64,000 nucleotides of DNA, taken from NCBI RefSeq assembly GCF_029846235.1, contig NZ_JARVWP010000018.1:1-64000 (forward strand), read 5' to 3'. Shown piece by piece: positions 51,258 to 60,543 of the stretch. This DNA is from Bradyrhizobium sp. CER78 (GTDB lineage: Bacteria; Pseudomonadota; Alphaproteobacteria; Rhizobiales; Xanthobacteraceae). A program made the translations under genes and the position numbers. The notes beneath the pieces are model-generated. The model was not told the origin of the DNA. It saw nothing but the letters and a program-made list of their open reading frames with translations, and did no database searches. Position 1 is the first letter of the stretch. Every line of letters starts with the position of its first letter.

Positions 51258-53069
51258 ATGACAACTGCCCCGATTTCCAACATCCGCAACTTCTCCATCG
51301 TCGCCCATATCGACCATGGCAAATCGACCCTCGCCGACCGCCTGATCCAGATGACGGGCGGCCTGTCGGATCGTGAAATGGCGGGCAAGGAGCAGGTGCT
51401 CGATTCGATGGATATCGAGCGCGAGCGCGGCATCACGATCAAGGCGCAGACCGTGCGCCTCAACTACCGCGCCAAGGACGGCAAGGACTATATCTTCAAT
51501 TTGATGGACACGCCCGGCCATGTCGACTTCGCCTACGAGGTCTCGCGGTCGCTGGCGGCCTGCGAGGGTTCCCTGCTCGTGGTCGACGCCAGCCAGGGCG
51601 TCGAGGCGCAGACACTCGCCAACGTCTACCAGGCGCTCGACAACAATCACGAGATCGTGCCGGTCCTGAACAAGGTCGACCTGCCCGCGGCCGAGCCCGA
51701 GAAGGTCAAGCAGCAGATCGAGGACGTGATCGGCATCGACGCGTCGGACGCCGTGATGATCTCGGCCAAGACCGGCATCGGCGTGCCCGACGTGCTGGAG
51801 GCGATCGTCACCCGCCTGCCGCCGCCGAAGGGCGACCGCGACGCGACCCTCAAGGCGCTGCTGGTCGACAGCTGGTACGACGTCTATCTCGGCGTGGTCG
51901 TCCTGATCCGCGTCGTCGACGGCGTGATGAAGAAGGGCCAGCGCATCCGCATGATGGGCACCGGCGCCGCCTACGACATCGAGCGCGTCGGCTTCTTCAC
52001 GCCGAAGATGCAGCAGGTCGAGGAGCTCGGCCCCGGCGAGATCGGCTTCATCACCGCGGCGATCAAGGAAGTCGCCGACACCCGCGTCGGCGACACCATC
52101 ACCGACGACAGGAAGCCGATCAGCGAGATGTTGCCCGGCTTCAAGCCGGCGATCCCGGTCGTGTTCTGCGGCCTGTTCCCGGTCGACGCCAACGATTTCG
52201 AAACGCTGCGCGCCGCGATGGGCAAGCTCAGGCTCAACGATGCCAGCTTCTCGTACGAGATGGAAACCTCGGCCGCGCTCGGCTTCGGCTTCCGCTGCGG
52301 CTTCCTCGGGCTGCTGCATCTGGAGATCATCCAGGAGCGGCTGTCGCGCGAGTTCGATCTCAATCTGATCGCGACCGCGCCGAGCGTGATCTACAAGATG
52401 AAACTGACCGACGGCACCGAGCTCGAGATCCACAACCCGGTCGACATGCCAGACGTGGTCAAGATCGCCGAGATCGAGGAGCCGTGGATCGAGGCGACCA
52501 TCCTCACCCCCGACGAATATCTCGGCAGCGTCTTGAAGCTGTGCCAGGACCGCCGCGGCGCGCAGAAGGAGCTAACCTATGTCGGCTCCCGCGCGATGGT
52601 GAAATACGATCTGCCGCTCAACGAGGTTGTGTTCGATTTCTACGATCGCCTGAAGTCGGTCTCCAAAGGCTACGCCTCGTTCGACTATCATCTGACCGAC
52701 TACAAGCCGGCGGATCTCGTGAAGATGCAGATCCTGGTCAACGCCGAGCCGGTCGACGCGCTGTCGATGCTGGTCCACCGGACCCGCGCCGAGGGCCGCG
52801 GCCGCGCCATGGTCGAGAAGATGAAGGAGCTGATCCCGCCGCACATGTTCCAGATCCCGATCCAGGCGGCGATCGGCGGCAAGGTGATCGCGCGCGAGAC
52901 CGTGCGCGCGCTGCGCAAGGACGTCACCGCGAAGTGCTACGGCGGCGACATCACGCGCAAGCGCAAGCTTCTGGAGAAGCAGAAGGAAGGCAAGAAGAAG
53001 ATGCGGCAGTTCGGCAAGGTCGACATTCCGCAGGAAGCCTTCATCGCAGCACTCAAGGTGGATAGCTGA
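51258..53069 (+). CDS. lepA: Elongation factor 4 (back-translocase)
   Basis: 603 aa ribosome-associated GTPase. G1 is AHIDHGKST, the switch II region is MDTPGHVDF and G4 is LNKVDLP. EF-G-like domains II, III and V follow, then the LepA-specific C-terminal domain ending RKRKLLEKQKEGKKKMRQFGKVDIPQEAF. The start was set at the ATG giving the family's normal N terminus. The open frame continues far upstream, antisense to the caspase gene, and is not coding there. Confidence 0.97.
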   Translation: MTTAPISNIRNFSIVAHIDHGKSTLADRLIQMTGGLSDREMAGKEQVLDSMDIERERGITIKAQTVRLNYRAKDGKDYIFNLMDTPGHVDFAYEVSRSLAACEGSLLVVDASQGVEAQTLANVYQALDNNHEIVPVLNKVDLPAAEPEKVKQQIEDVIGIDASDAVMISAKTGIGVPDVLEAIVTRLPPPKGDRDATLKALLVDSWYDVYLGVVVLIRVVDGVMKKGQRIRMMGTGAAYDIERVGFFTPKMQQVEELGPGEIGFITAAIKEVADTRVGDTITDDRKPISEMLPGFKPAIPVVFCGLFPVDANDFETLRAAMGKLRLNDASFSYEMETSAALGFGFRCGFLGLLHLEIIQERLSREFDLNLIATAPSVIYKMKLTDGTELEIHNPVDMPDVVKIAEIEEPWIEATILTPDEYLGSVLKLCQDRRGAQKELTYVGSRAMVKYDLPLNEVVFDFYDRLKSVSKGYASFDYHLTDYKPADLVKMQILVNAEPVDALSMLVHRTRAEGRGRAMVEKMKELIPPHMFQIPIQAAIGGKVIARETVRALRKDVTAKCYGGDITRKRKLLEKQKEGKKKMRQFGKVDIPQEAFIAALKVDS

Positions 53070-53135
53070 GGCGCCGTCACCGACTGTCGCCGGCCTGCAA
53101 TCATCGCGCCAGTCCGGCTGTCAGCGAAAATCTCG

Positions 53136-53154
53136 AAAACAACCCCATGCAAAG
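53136..53154 (+). repeat. Dispersed motif, family F
   Basis: Second exact copy of AAAACAACCCCATGCAAAG (first at 13055-13073), on the same strand, about 67 bases after the lepA stop. Confidence 0.5.
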
Positions 53155-53274
53155 CAGCTGGAAGTGGATGGCGACGCGCTGACGCAGGCGCGCATGATGT
53201 CCATCCTTGTCCCAGCAACAAAACGCACCATGATTTGAATCGCCTTCGCACAGCGGGCCGACTAGACTCCGATC

Positions 53275-53610
53275 ATGTTGCGCATCCTGTTCCTCCTGAT
53301 CGTCATCCTCGCATTGCTGCAGCCGGATCTGAGCTCGGCCGCTTCCTCGAAAAAGCGGCACGGCAGCACCCGCTGGCATGGCTATGGCTTCCTGCCCGGC
53401 TACCGGCAGCCGCCCAACCAGACCATTCCGGTGCTCGGCCCGCGCGGCGCCGCCCGTGGCTACCCGGACTTTTCGCCGGAATATTGGTATGGCGGGGACT
53501 GGCACTACTTCGGCCGCCCCGGATTCCATGGCGGAGGACGCTACAATGGCGGCAGCTATGGCCCGTGCTGGGTCTGGACGCCGATCGGGCGCGCCTGGCA
53601 GTGCGGGTAG
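53275..53610 (+). CDS. Small secreted Gly/Tyr/Trp-rich protein
   Basis: 111 aa. A signal peptide (MLRILFLLIVILALLQPDL, cleavage near SSAA) is followed by a basic, aromatic mature part with HGSTRWHGYGFLPGYR, PEYWYGGDWHYFGRPGFHGGGRYNGGSYG and two cysteines near the C terminus (GPCWVW, WQCG). No named family. Similar Gly/Tyr/Trp-rich secreted proteins are frequent in Bradyrhizobium. It is a single gene after lepA, and coding is supported by the signal peptide and composition. Confidence 0.75.
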   Translation: MLRILFLLIVILALLQPDLSSAASSKKRHGSTRWHGYGFLPGYRQPPNQTIPVLGPRGAARGYPDFSPEYWYGGDWHYFGRPGFHGGGRYNGGSYGPCWVWTPIGRAWQCG

Positions 53611-53611
53611 A

Positions 53612-53656
53612 GCATGATCCGGAAAAGTGCGACGCGGTTTTCCGGAAAGATCATGC
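53612..53656. repeat. Palindromic repeat, family E
   Basis: gcatgatccggaaaagtgcgacgcggttttccggaaagatcatgc: a near-perfect hairpin starting at the stop codon of the small secreted protein. It probably serves as its mRNA end. Confidence 0.8.
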
Positions 53657-53669
53657 TTAAACAACAAGC

Positions 53670-53710
53670 TAAAGCGCGATGGCGATTTAACCCAATCTCA
53701 TCGCGCTTTA
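53670..53710. repeat. 12-base-arm hairpin, family G
   Basis: TAAAGCGCGATG and CATCGCGCTTTA form perfect 12-base arms around a 17-base loop (gcgatttaacccaatct). It is directly next to a family E hairpin. A decayed form (aacctaatctcatcaggctttag) is visible at 17594-17616 near another gene end. Confidence 0.65.
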
Positions 53711-53862
53711 GCCGCGCGTCGCTGCGACATCTTGCGCGCGCAACTCACAATCCGCTGATCCCGGAATGAGAGGCATGTTGCCCGTCATATTGCCCCTGGA
53801 CCCCGGATAGGCCACCATCCTCCCCGCGCGCACCACAAAACACAACAGCGCCGGGGAAACGC

Positions 53863-55089
53863 ATGAGCAAAGCCACTCGCTTCGATTATGGCTGGGTCGT
53901 CGTCGGCGCGGGCGCGCTGATGACCTGCGTCGGTTTCGGCACCATGCTGTCGCTCGCGGTGTTCCTGCAGCCGATCTCGGATGCGATGGGCTGGTCGCGC
54001 GCCGGCGTATCGGCCGCAGCGACGCTGGATTTCCTCTGCATGGGTTTTGCGGCGTTCGCCTGGGGCGCGCTGTCCGATCGCTTCGGCACCCGCATCGTGG
54101 TGCTGGCGGGCAGCCTGCTGCTCGGGCTTGGCCTCGTGACGGCAAGCCAGGCGCAGAGCCTGTGGCAATTCCAGCTGTGCTTCGGCGTACTGATCGGGAT
54201 CGCCGCCGGCAGCTTCTATGCGCCGATGATGGCGCTCGCGAGCGCCTGGATCGACAAGCATCGCAGCCTCGCCGTCGCGCTGGTGTCGGCCGGCATGGGC
54301 GTCTCGCCGCTGACGGTCGCGCCATCCGCAAGCTGGCTGATCACGGCCTATGACTGGCGCTTCGCGATGCTCGTGATCGGCATCGCCGCATGGGCGCTGC
54401 TGATCCCCGCATCGTTCCTGGTGCGTCCGGCGCCGCAGGGATCGAACGTTGCGATGCCGACGGCTGCGAACGCGCCGCAAACCGAATGGACCGTGGCGCA
54501 GGCGCTGCGCACGCCGCAATTCATCACGCTGGCGCTGGCGCATTTCGCCTGCTGCGCGGCGCATTCCGGGCCGATCTTCCACATGGTGTCCTACGCCATG
54601 GTCTGCGGCATCGCACCGCTCACCGCGGTGACCGTCTACAGCCTCGCCGGCTTCTCCGGGCTCGGCGGCCGTCTGCTGCTCGGCGTGCTTGCAGACCGGC
54701 TCGGCGCCAAGCCGGTGCTGGTCGGCGGCCTGCTGGTGCAGGCGCTGTCGATCGCGACGTATCTTGCGGTGGCGCAGCTCGGCCTGTTCTACGCGCTGTC
54801 CGTCGTGTTCGGGCTCGCCTATGGCGGCGTGATGCCGCTCTATGCCGTGCTGGTGCGCGAGTTCTTCGGCGCGCGCATCATGGGCACGGTGTTCGGCGCG
54901 GTGTCGGCCTTCGCGAGCCTCGGCATGGCGCTGGGGCCGTGGGCCGGCGGTTATGTGTTCGACACCTTCCATGGCTACACGTGGCTGCACGCCGGTTCCT
55001 TCGCGATCGGCCTCGCTGCGGTTGCGGTGGCGCTGAGCTTCTCGACCAGGCGCCAGCCCTCGCTCGATCTCGGCCGTGCCGCCGCCTGA
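53863..55089 (+). CDS. MFS transporter
   Basis: 408 aa with 12 predicted membrane helices. Helix 1 begins YGWVVVGAGALMTCVGFGTMLSLAVF. The conserved loop 2-3 motif is GALSDRFGTRIVV, with its half-molecule counterpart GVLADRLGAKPVL. The N-terminal pattern resembles the oxalate/formate (OFA) and monocarboxylate porter branch. The next gene on the strand encodes an acyl-CoA-dehydrogenase-like flavoprotein 140 bases later, so the pair may import and oxidise an organic acid. Substrate unknown. Confidence 0.88.
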   Translation: MSKATRFDYGWVVVGAGALMTCVGFGTMLSLAVFLQPISDAMGWSRAGVSAAATLDFLCMGFAAFAWGALSDRFGTRIVVLAGSLLLGLGLVTASQAQSLWQFQLCFGVLIGIAAGSFYAPMMALASAWIDKHRSLAVALVSAGMGVSPLTVAPSASWLITAYDWRFAMLVIGIAAWALLIPASFLVRPAPQGSNVAMPTAANAPQTEWTVAQALRTPQFITLALAHFACCAAHSGPIFHMVSYAMVCGIAPLTAVTVYSLAGFSGLGGRLLLGVLADRLGAKPVLVGGLLVQALSIATYLAVAQLGLFYALSVVFGLAYGGVMPLYAVLVREFFGARIMGTVFGAVSAFASLGMALGPWAGGYVFDTFHGYTWLHAGSFAIGLAAVAVALSFSTRRQPSLDLGRAAA

Positions 55090-55229
55090 GCACGGATGGA
55101 TTCGTCACGCTCGCGCGTCAGTGATGGATAGCTGACCCGCGCCGGCGCCGTCCCGCCTTGCCCTCGCCTGCCGGATGGGTCACCATCGCGCGCCCCCAAC
55201 AAGAATGTCAGAACGGGCCGAGGACACGC

Positions 55230-56402
55230 ATGAACAAGCCGCAGGGAGTTGACCTTGTCGAGCGGGCGCGCGCGCTGGCGCCGCTGATCATTGCTGAAGC
55301 CGATGAGATCGAACGGACGCGGCGGCTGACGCCTTCCGTCACATCAGCCCTGGTCGAGAACGGGCTCTATCGTGCGCTGCTGCCGAAGCGTTTCGGCGGC
55401 GCCGAGGCGACGCTGGACGCCTTCATGCAGATGCAGGAGGAGATCGCCAAGGCCGACGCGTCGACCGCGTGGTGCCTCGGCCAGTGCAGCGTCTGCGCCA
55501 TGACCGCGGCCTATCTGGAGCCTGACGCGGCCGACGAGATCTTCAACACCGCGCCCGGGATTCTGGCCTGGGGCGCGATCGCCCATGAGGTCCGCGCCGA
55601 GCCCGGCGGCTACCGCGCCAATGCGCGCTGGGACTTCGCCTCGGGCTCGCGGCAGGCGAGCTGGCTCGGCGCCCATGTCCGAATAGCCGAGGCCGATGGC
55701 TCGCCGCGTAAGAAGGCCGACGGCTCGCCGGAGATCCGCACCATCCTGTTCCCGGTGTCGCAAGCGACAATGTACGACGTCTGGGACGTGATCGGCCTGA
55801 AAGGCACCGGCACCGATTCCTATTCGGTCGACAACCTCTTCATCCCGGACAAATTCGCCGCGCTGCGCGATGACCCCAGTGCGTGCCGCGAGCCGGGACC
55901 GCTCTACAAGCTCTCCACCAACATGGTGTTCAGCATGGGCTTTGCCGCGACCGCGCTCGGCGTCGCGCGCGCCATGCTCGATGCGGCGACCGAGCTTGCC
56001 CGCGGCAAGACCCCGCAAGGCCTGAAAGCGATGCGCGACAACAATGCCGTGCAGGGCCAGATCGGCCGCACCGAGGCAAGCCTGCGCGCCGCGCGCGCCT
56101 ATCTCTACGCGACGGCCCGCGACGTCTGGAGCGACCTCGCCCGCGGCGATCCGATCACCGAGGCGCATCGCATCGCGATCCGCATCGCCTCGACCTGGAC
56201 CATCCACCAGTCGGCCTCGGTGGTCGACATCGCCTATCACATGTCCGGCGCGACCGCGGTGTTCGCCAAGAACCCATTCGAGCGACGGTTTCGTGACATG
56301 CACGCGATCGCCCAGCAGATCCAGGCCCGCGACACACAGTATGAGGATGCCGGCAAGGCGATCCTGTCGGGCAATCTGTCCGCGCCGCCGACTGCGCGCT
56401 GA
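55230..56402 (+). CDS. Acyl-CoA dehydrogenase-like flavoprotein (possible flavin-dependent monooxygenase)
   Basis: 390 aa. The N-terminal all-helical domain has LTPSVTSALVENGLYRALLPKRFGGAEATLDAFMQMQEEIAKADASTAWCLGQ. A middle beta domain follows (RANARWDFASGSRQASWLGAHVRI, GLKGTGTDSYSVDNLFIPD). The C-terminal domain has an HpaB/DszC-like layout (AVFAKNPFERRFRDMHAIAQQIQ). I do not see the catalytic Glu pattern of true acyl-CoA dehydrogenases. The C-terminal RRFRDMHAIAQQ is typical of the DszC/p-hydroxyphenylacetate hydroxylase branch, which uses reduced flavin. The start ATG has CCGAGGA upstream. No reductase gene is adjacent. Confidence 0.8.
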   Translation: MNKPQGVDLVERARALAPLIIAEADEIERTRRLTPSVTSALVENGLYRALLPKRFGGAEATLDAFMQMQEEIAKADASTAWCLGQCSVCAMTAAYLEPDAADEIFNTAPGILAWGAIAHEVRAEPGGYRANARWDFASGSRQASWLGAHVRIAEADGSPRKKADGSPEIRTILFPVSQATMYDVWDVIGLKGTGTDSYSVDNLFIPDKFAALRDDPSACREPGPLYKLSTNMVFSMGFAATALGVARAMLDAATELARGKTPQGLKAMRDNNAVQGQIGRTEASLRAARAYLYATARDVWSDLARGDPITEAHRIAIRIASTWTIHQSASVVDIAYHMSGATAVFAKNPFERRFRDMHAIAQQIQARDTQYEDAGKAILSGNLSAPPTAR

Positions 56403-56575
56403 GGCGCGATGAAGTCAGGTGGAAATGGAACGCGTACTCATACATCCGCCAAGTCGGCTTTTGCCTCTCATCGCCGGGTGACCACCGCATGTCGGTTTGG
56501 CCCAATGGTTGACATTCGGGTGAAAGAGGCCACCAACTGAGGCGACCTCAACCAAGACGCGAAGAGAACCATCCG

Positions 56576-56764
56576 ATGGCTTGGGAAAGAATCGTGCAGC
56601 GACTTGGCTCAGCTTTTCCTTGCTGTCCGAAATGTCGCAACGCGGAGGTCAAGTATCAGGACGAATTCGGATTTGATGAGGTCGCAGCCGTCGAGTGCCC
56701 TAAATGCGGTTGGAAGGGCATCTGCCGCGAGTTGGACTTGGTCCCCCTTCCGAATGCAAATTAA
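56576..56764 (+). CDS. Small zinc-ribbon protein
   Basis: 62 aa with two CxxC knuckles, CCPKCRN near residue 17 and VECPKCGWKG near residue 40, forming one four-cysteine zinc ribbon, and no other domain. No family was identified. An AGAGAA element lies ahead of the ATG. Its neighbours give no functional hint. Coding is plausible because the cysteine spacing is exact and the frame ends just after the motif. Confidence 0.65.
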   Translation: MAWERIVQRLGSAFPCCPKCRNAEVKYQDEFGFDEVAAVECPKCGWKGICRELDLVPLPNAN

Positions 56765-57034
56765 GGACGCTCTCAAATTCAACTCCCCCCGCGATTAGCG
56801 TTGCTCGACGGGCGTCGGCGCGAGAGCGAGCTTCGCTCGTCTCGATCCCGCAAGCGGGAGAGGCGAAGCGAGTCTGCGGTCCGACTGATTCAACCCGATC
56901 GTCGCGCCGCATGGTACGAAAGTAGGCACCGGCGGCACCGGTCACGGCACGAATTTCGGCGGCGCAACATCTGGTTGTTAAGCTTTTTCTGAGAGTTTGC
57001 TCACGGCGCTAATGCCTGGAGTTCCGCTGGTACT

Positions 57035-59002
57035 ATGTTCACGCTTCGATCGATCGCCGTCCGCCTGATCCTGGCGATTTCACTGACTGTTGCGGTCGCC
57101 TGCGCGATCCTCGGCGGGTTCTCCATCAGCCAGCAGCGCGCACTGACCCGGCTCGCGCTCGATCAGCAGCTCAAGCTGCAATATGACAGCGTGATTGCGG
57201 CGATCGAATATGAGGGTCGCGCCGCGCTGGCGGTCTCGGCAGTGATCGCCGCCTTGCCGCCGGTCGAGGAGGCCATCGCCAAGGGCGATCGCGACGGCCT
57301 CGGCAAGCTGCTCGGCGCCCCCTGGGCCGCGATCAAGGCGCAAGGCATCCCGCTGATCTCGTTCTGGCAGGCGCCGGCGACCAGCTTCTACCGGGTCCAC
57401 GCGCCGAAGCTGTTCGGCGACGACGCCTCGACGCGGCGGACGACGGTGGTGGAATCGATCAAGGCCGGCAAGCCGATCGTCGGCGTCGAGCCCGGCCGTG
57501 AAGCGCTTTCGATCTTCGGCATGACCCCGGTCATGCATGACGGCAAGACGCTGGGCAATGTCGACATCGGCGTCGCCTTCGGCAAGGAATTCGTCGACCG
57601 CGCCAAGAAGCGCTTCGGCATCGACCTCGCCGTGCATTCATTCGACGGCAAGAGCTTCAAGCGGCTGTCTTCGACCTTCGGCGACACCGTGGTCGCGACC
57701 CAGGACGAGCTCAAGAACGTGATGAGCGGTGCCGCCGTGCTCCGCGACGCGGTTCTCAACGGCCATGCGGTCGAGCTCTATCTCGGCCAGATCAAGAACT
57801 ATGCCGGCGAGCCGGTCGCGGTGCTCGAGATCGTCAAGGACACCAGTGACTATGAAGCCGCTGCGGCGAGTGCGCAGCGCAATCTGATCCTCGGCACGGT
57901 CGCGATCCTGGCCGGTGCCGTGCTGCTCGCATTCCTGCTCGGGCGCGGCCTGTCACGGCCGCTCACCGCGATCACCGCCGTCATGAACCGGCTGTCCAGC
58001 GGCGACACCAGCGTCACGATCCCCGGCAGCGAACGCCGCGACGAGCTCGGTACGATGGCGAAGGCGGTCGACGTGTTCCGCCGCAGCATGATCGAAACCT
58101 CTTCGCTGCGCGACGCGCAGGAGGCCGACAAGGTGAAGGCCGCGGCCGACAAGCAGGCGCTGCAGCGGCAGATGGCCGACCGCTTCGAATCCGACGTCAA
58201 GGGCATGGTCGCCGCCGTCGCACGTTCGTCGAGCGCAATGCAGCGCGTCGCAGGCGAGATCACCACCAGCGTCAACGGCACCTCGGAACGGACTTCCGCG
58301 GCCGCCGCCGCATCCGAGGAGGCGTCGGCCAGCGTCAACGCGGTCGCCGCGGCGACCGAGGAGCTGGCGTCGTCGATCACCGAGATCGGCCGCCAGGTCA
58401 CGCATTCCAGCCGCGTCGCCGACAGCGCGGTCGCCAAGGCTGCGGAGACCACCGAGATGGTGACGAGCCTCGCCGCGTCAGCGGAGAAGATCGGCGACGT
58501 GCTGCGCCTGATCAGCGCGATCGCGAGCCAGACCAATCTCCTGGCGCTCAACGCCACCATCGAGGCCGCACGCGCCGGCGAGGCCGGCCGCGGCTTCGCC
58601 GTGGTCGCCGCCGAGGTGAAGGACCTGGCGAGCCAGACCGCGAAGGCGACCGACGAGATCGCCGGCCAGGTCGGCGCGATCCAGTCCGCCACCGGCAATT
58701 GCGTCAGCGCGATCGGCGACATCAGCGGCACCATCCGCGAGATCTCCGGCATCGCCACCGCGATCGCGGCCGCCGTCGAGCAGCAGGACTCGGCGACACG
58801 GGAGATCGCCCGCAGCGTGCAGCAGGCCTCCTCCGGAACCGTCGAGGTCTCCGCCAATATCGCGGGCGCGAGCGAAGCCGCCGGCCAGTCCCGCGCCCTC
58901 ACCGGCAATGTGCTGGATACATCAGGCCAGCTCGGCGATCACGCCTCCGCGCTGTCGCACAGCGTCGATACGTTCTTGGCGGGACTGCGCAACGCCGCTT
59001 GA
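57035..59002 (+). CDS. Methyl-accepting chemotaxis protein with periplasmic Cache domain
   Basis: 655 aa. TM1 is near residues 8-30. The periplasmic double Cache-type sensor (about 35-285) contains SFYRVHAPKLFGDDASTRRTTVVESIKAGKPIVGVEPG, typical of the dCache_3 group. TM2 (ILGTVAILAGAVLLAFLLGRG) is followed by a HAMP domain. The long cytoplasmic signalling domain has the conserved hairpin tip RLISAIASQTNLLALNATIEAARAGEAGRGFAVVAAEVKDLASQTAKAT. It controls CheA and the flagellar motor. The gene stands alone, as is common for chemoreceptors in this group. Ligand not predictable. Confidence 0.94.
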   Translation: MFTLRSIAVRLILAISLTVAVACAILGGFSISQQRALTRLALDQQLKLQYDSVIAAIEYEGRAALAVSAVIAALPPVEEAIAKGDRDGLGKLLGAPWAAIKAQGIPLISFWQAPATSFYRVHAPKLFGDDASTRRTTVVESIKAGKPIVGVEPGREALSIFGMTPVMHDGKTLGNVDIGVAFGKEFVDRAKKRFGIDLAVHSFDGKSFKRLSSTFGDTVVATQDELKNVMSGAAVLRDAVLNGHAVELYLGQIKNYAGEPVAVLEIVKDTSDYEAAAASAQRNLILGTVAILAGAVLLAFLLGRGLSRPLTAITAVMNRLSSGDTSVTIPGSERRDELGTMAKAVDVFRRSMIETSSLRDAQEADKVKAAADKQALQRQMADRFESDVKGMVAAVARSSSAMQRVAGEITTSVNGTSERTSAAAAASEEASASVNAVAAATEELASSITEIGRQVTHSSRVADSAVAKAAETTEMVTSLAASAEKIGDVLRLISAIASQTNLLALNATIEAARAGEAGRGFAVVAAEVKDLASQTAKATDEIAGQVGAIQSATGNCVSAIGDISGTIREISGIATAIAAAVEQQDSATREIARSVQQASSGTVEVSANIAGASEAAGQSRALTGNVLDTSGQLGDHASALSHSVDTFLAGLRNAA

Positions 59003-59057
59003 GCCGCGGGGCGCGGTGGTCTCGCGGATGGCGCTCTATTTGACGTTCAAGGCGCTG

Positions 59058-59807
59058 TCATCGTGAGGCGCGACTGACCCGCACGCCGGGCAGCTTGCCC
59101 TTCCAGCCCAACGCGATAATCCCGGCCATTCCCACCAGCAGCACGACGTTGAGGACCAGGTCGATGATCTTTTGCGCGGACGCACAAGCGTTGACCGCAC
59201 AGCCTCCCAGCAGCAGGTCGGCAATCACGGCGAGTACGGTGACGAGAACGAAGATCAGCACCAGATACAGCAGAATCGCCAATATGCGCTGCCAGCGCGC
59301 CGGCATCAAAGACGCGCGCGTCTCCTCAACGCGCTCGGTGACAAACTGGCCCGGTCGCGCCTTCGCGGGATCACGGATCTGCACCGTCGACCGCGTCACC
59401 AGATCGTGGATCGCCTGGTTGCGGCGGGTCGCGGCGATGATGACGAACGAGTACCAGCCGAGGAGGCCCTTGATCAGGAGCCGCGCGCACGCCGTCAGGA
59501 AGCCGACATTGCCGCCGGTCGCGTCGTCGACCACGCGCAGATTGGTGAGATGATGCCCAACGGTGCCGCCGGTGAATGACACCAGGACCGGCTCGTACAG
59601 CGCCAGGGCTGCGATCACGGCGATCCCGAGCGCACGCGAAACGGAATCGATCGCTACCGTGGACGCCACCAGCAACGCCCCAGCGATTGTCACCAGCGTG
59701 ACGATCCAGTCGATGAAGATGCCGCGAAAGCGACGGGAAAATCGCGCATAGAGCGGCGCGACCACAGCGGCGGGTGGAACGGTGCTGGCAACGCTCATTG
59801 GGCTCAT
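59058..59807 (-). CDS. RDD-family membrane protein
   Basis: 249 aa with about five membrane helices. The family opening YARFSRRFRGIFIDWIVTLVTIAGALLV carries the R...D pattern. Internal YEPVLVSFTGGTVGHHLTNLRVVDDATGGNVGF and LLIKGLLGWYSFVIIAATRRNQAIHDLVTRSTVQ are standard RDD segments. RDD proteins are poorly characterised; some act in ion transport. It converges on the chemoreceptor gene and is divergent from the DUF1801 gene. Confidence 0.85.
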   Translation of the reverse strand: MSPMSVASTVPPAAVVAPLYARFSRRFRGIFIDWIVTLVTIAGALLVASTVAIDSVSRALGIAVIAALALYEPVLVSFTGGTVGHHLTNLRVVDDATGGNVGFLTACARLLIKGLLGWYSFVIIAATRRNQAIHDLVTRSTVQIRDPAKARPGQFVTERVEETRASLMPARWQRILAILLYLVLIFVLVTVLAVIADLLLGGCAVNACASAQKIIDLVLNVVLLVGMAGIIALGWKGKLPGVRVSRASR

Positions 59808-59922
59808 CCCACTCTCGCATGTACCCTGCCCATGAGACGAGGCAGTGACGGTGAAGGTTCAACCATGGGCTTTCACACGATGGACGGGTAGACTAGTTTC
59901 TCTGCAAGCTCGCCAAACAGCC

Positions 59923-60381
59923 ATGACCGGACCGATGAAACAATCGAGCACCAGTGTGACGAGGAAGCCGCGCCAGGGCAATCCCGCCCCCGTAGACGCG
60001 CTGTTCGACGCGTACCCTGCCCGCGTCAAAGCCAAGCTGCTGGCGCTGCGGCGCCTGATCTTCGATACCGCGAAGGTAACCAAGGGCGTCGGCACGCTGG
60101 AAGAGACGCTGAAATGGGGCCAGCCGAGCTACCTGACGCCGGAGACCGGCAGCGGCACCACGGTCCGGATCGACCAGGTGAAGCCGGCCGCCGATCAGGT
60201 CGCGGTCTACTTCCACTGCCAGACCAATCTGGTCGAGACCTTCCGCGAGCTCTATCCCGAGCTCAGCTACAGCGGCAATCGCGCGATCCTGCTCGATGTC
60301 GGCGACAAGCTGCCGGAGGCTGCACTGCGCCACTGCGTGGCGCTGGCGCTGACCTATCATCTGAACAAGCGGAAGCCTTAG
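59923..60381 (+). CDS. DUF1801 domain protein
   Basis: 152 aa from the ATG of MTGPMKQSS; an earlier GTG and a later ATG are also in frame. The DUF1801 core covers most of it: FDAYPARVKAKLLALRRLIFDTAKVTKGVGTLEETLKWGQPSYLTPETGSGTTVRID, then VAVYFHCQTNLVETFRELYPE. Proteins of this YdhG-like fold are small, cytoplasmic and of unknown role, sometimes linked to frataxin-like or iron functions. Single gene. Confidence 0.82.
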   Translation: MTGPMKQSSTSVTRKPRQGNPAPVDALFDAYPARVKAKLLALRRLIFDTAKVTKGVGTLEETLKWGQPSYLTPETGSGTTVRIDQVKPAADQVAVYFHCQTNLVETFRELYPELSYSGNRAILLDVGDKLPEAALRHCVALALTYHLNKRKP

Positions 60382-60414
60382 CGATCGGGCGCAACCCTCT
60401 CCACCGTCATTGCG

Positions 60415-60526
60415 AGGAGCGAAGCGACGAAGCAATCCATGCCTCCGCGCGTGAGGATGGATGGATTGCTTCGCGGAGCCTGTCATCCGGCGGCGCTACG
60501 CGCCGACCGGGTGGCTCGCAATGACG
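60415..60526. repeat. Palindromic intergenic repeat, family A
   Basis: cgtcattgcgaggagcgaagcgacgaagcaatccat ... atggattgcttcgcggagcc ... ggtggctcgcaatgacg, with a nested cggcggcgctacgcgccg. It lies between the convergent DUF1801 and EAL genes. The right half matches the variant copy at 18575-18696. Confidence 0.8.
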
Positions 60527-60543
60527 AGGTGGAGACAGCTTTC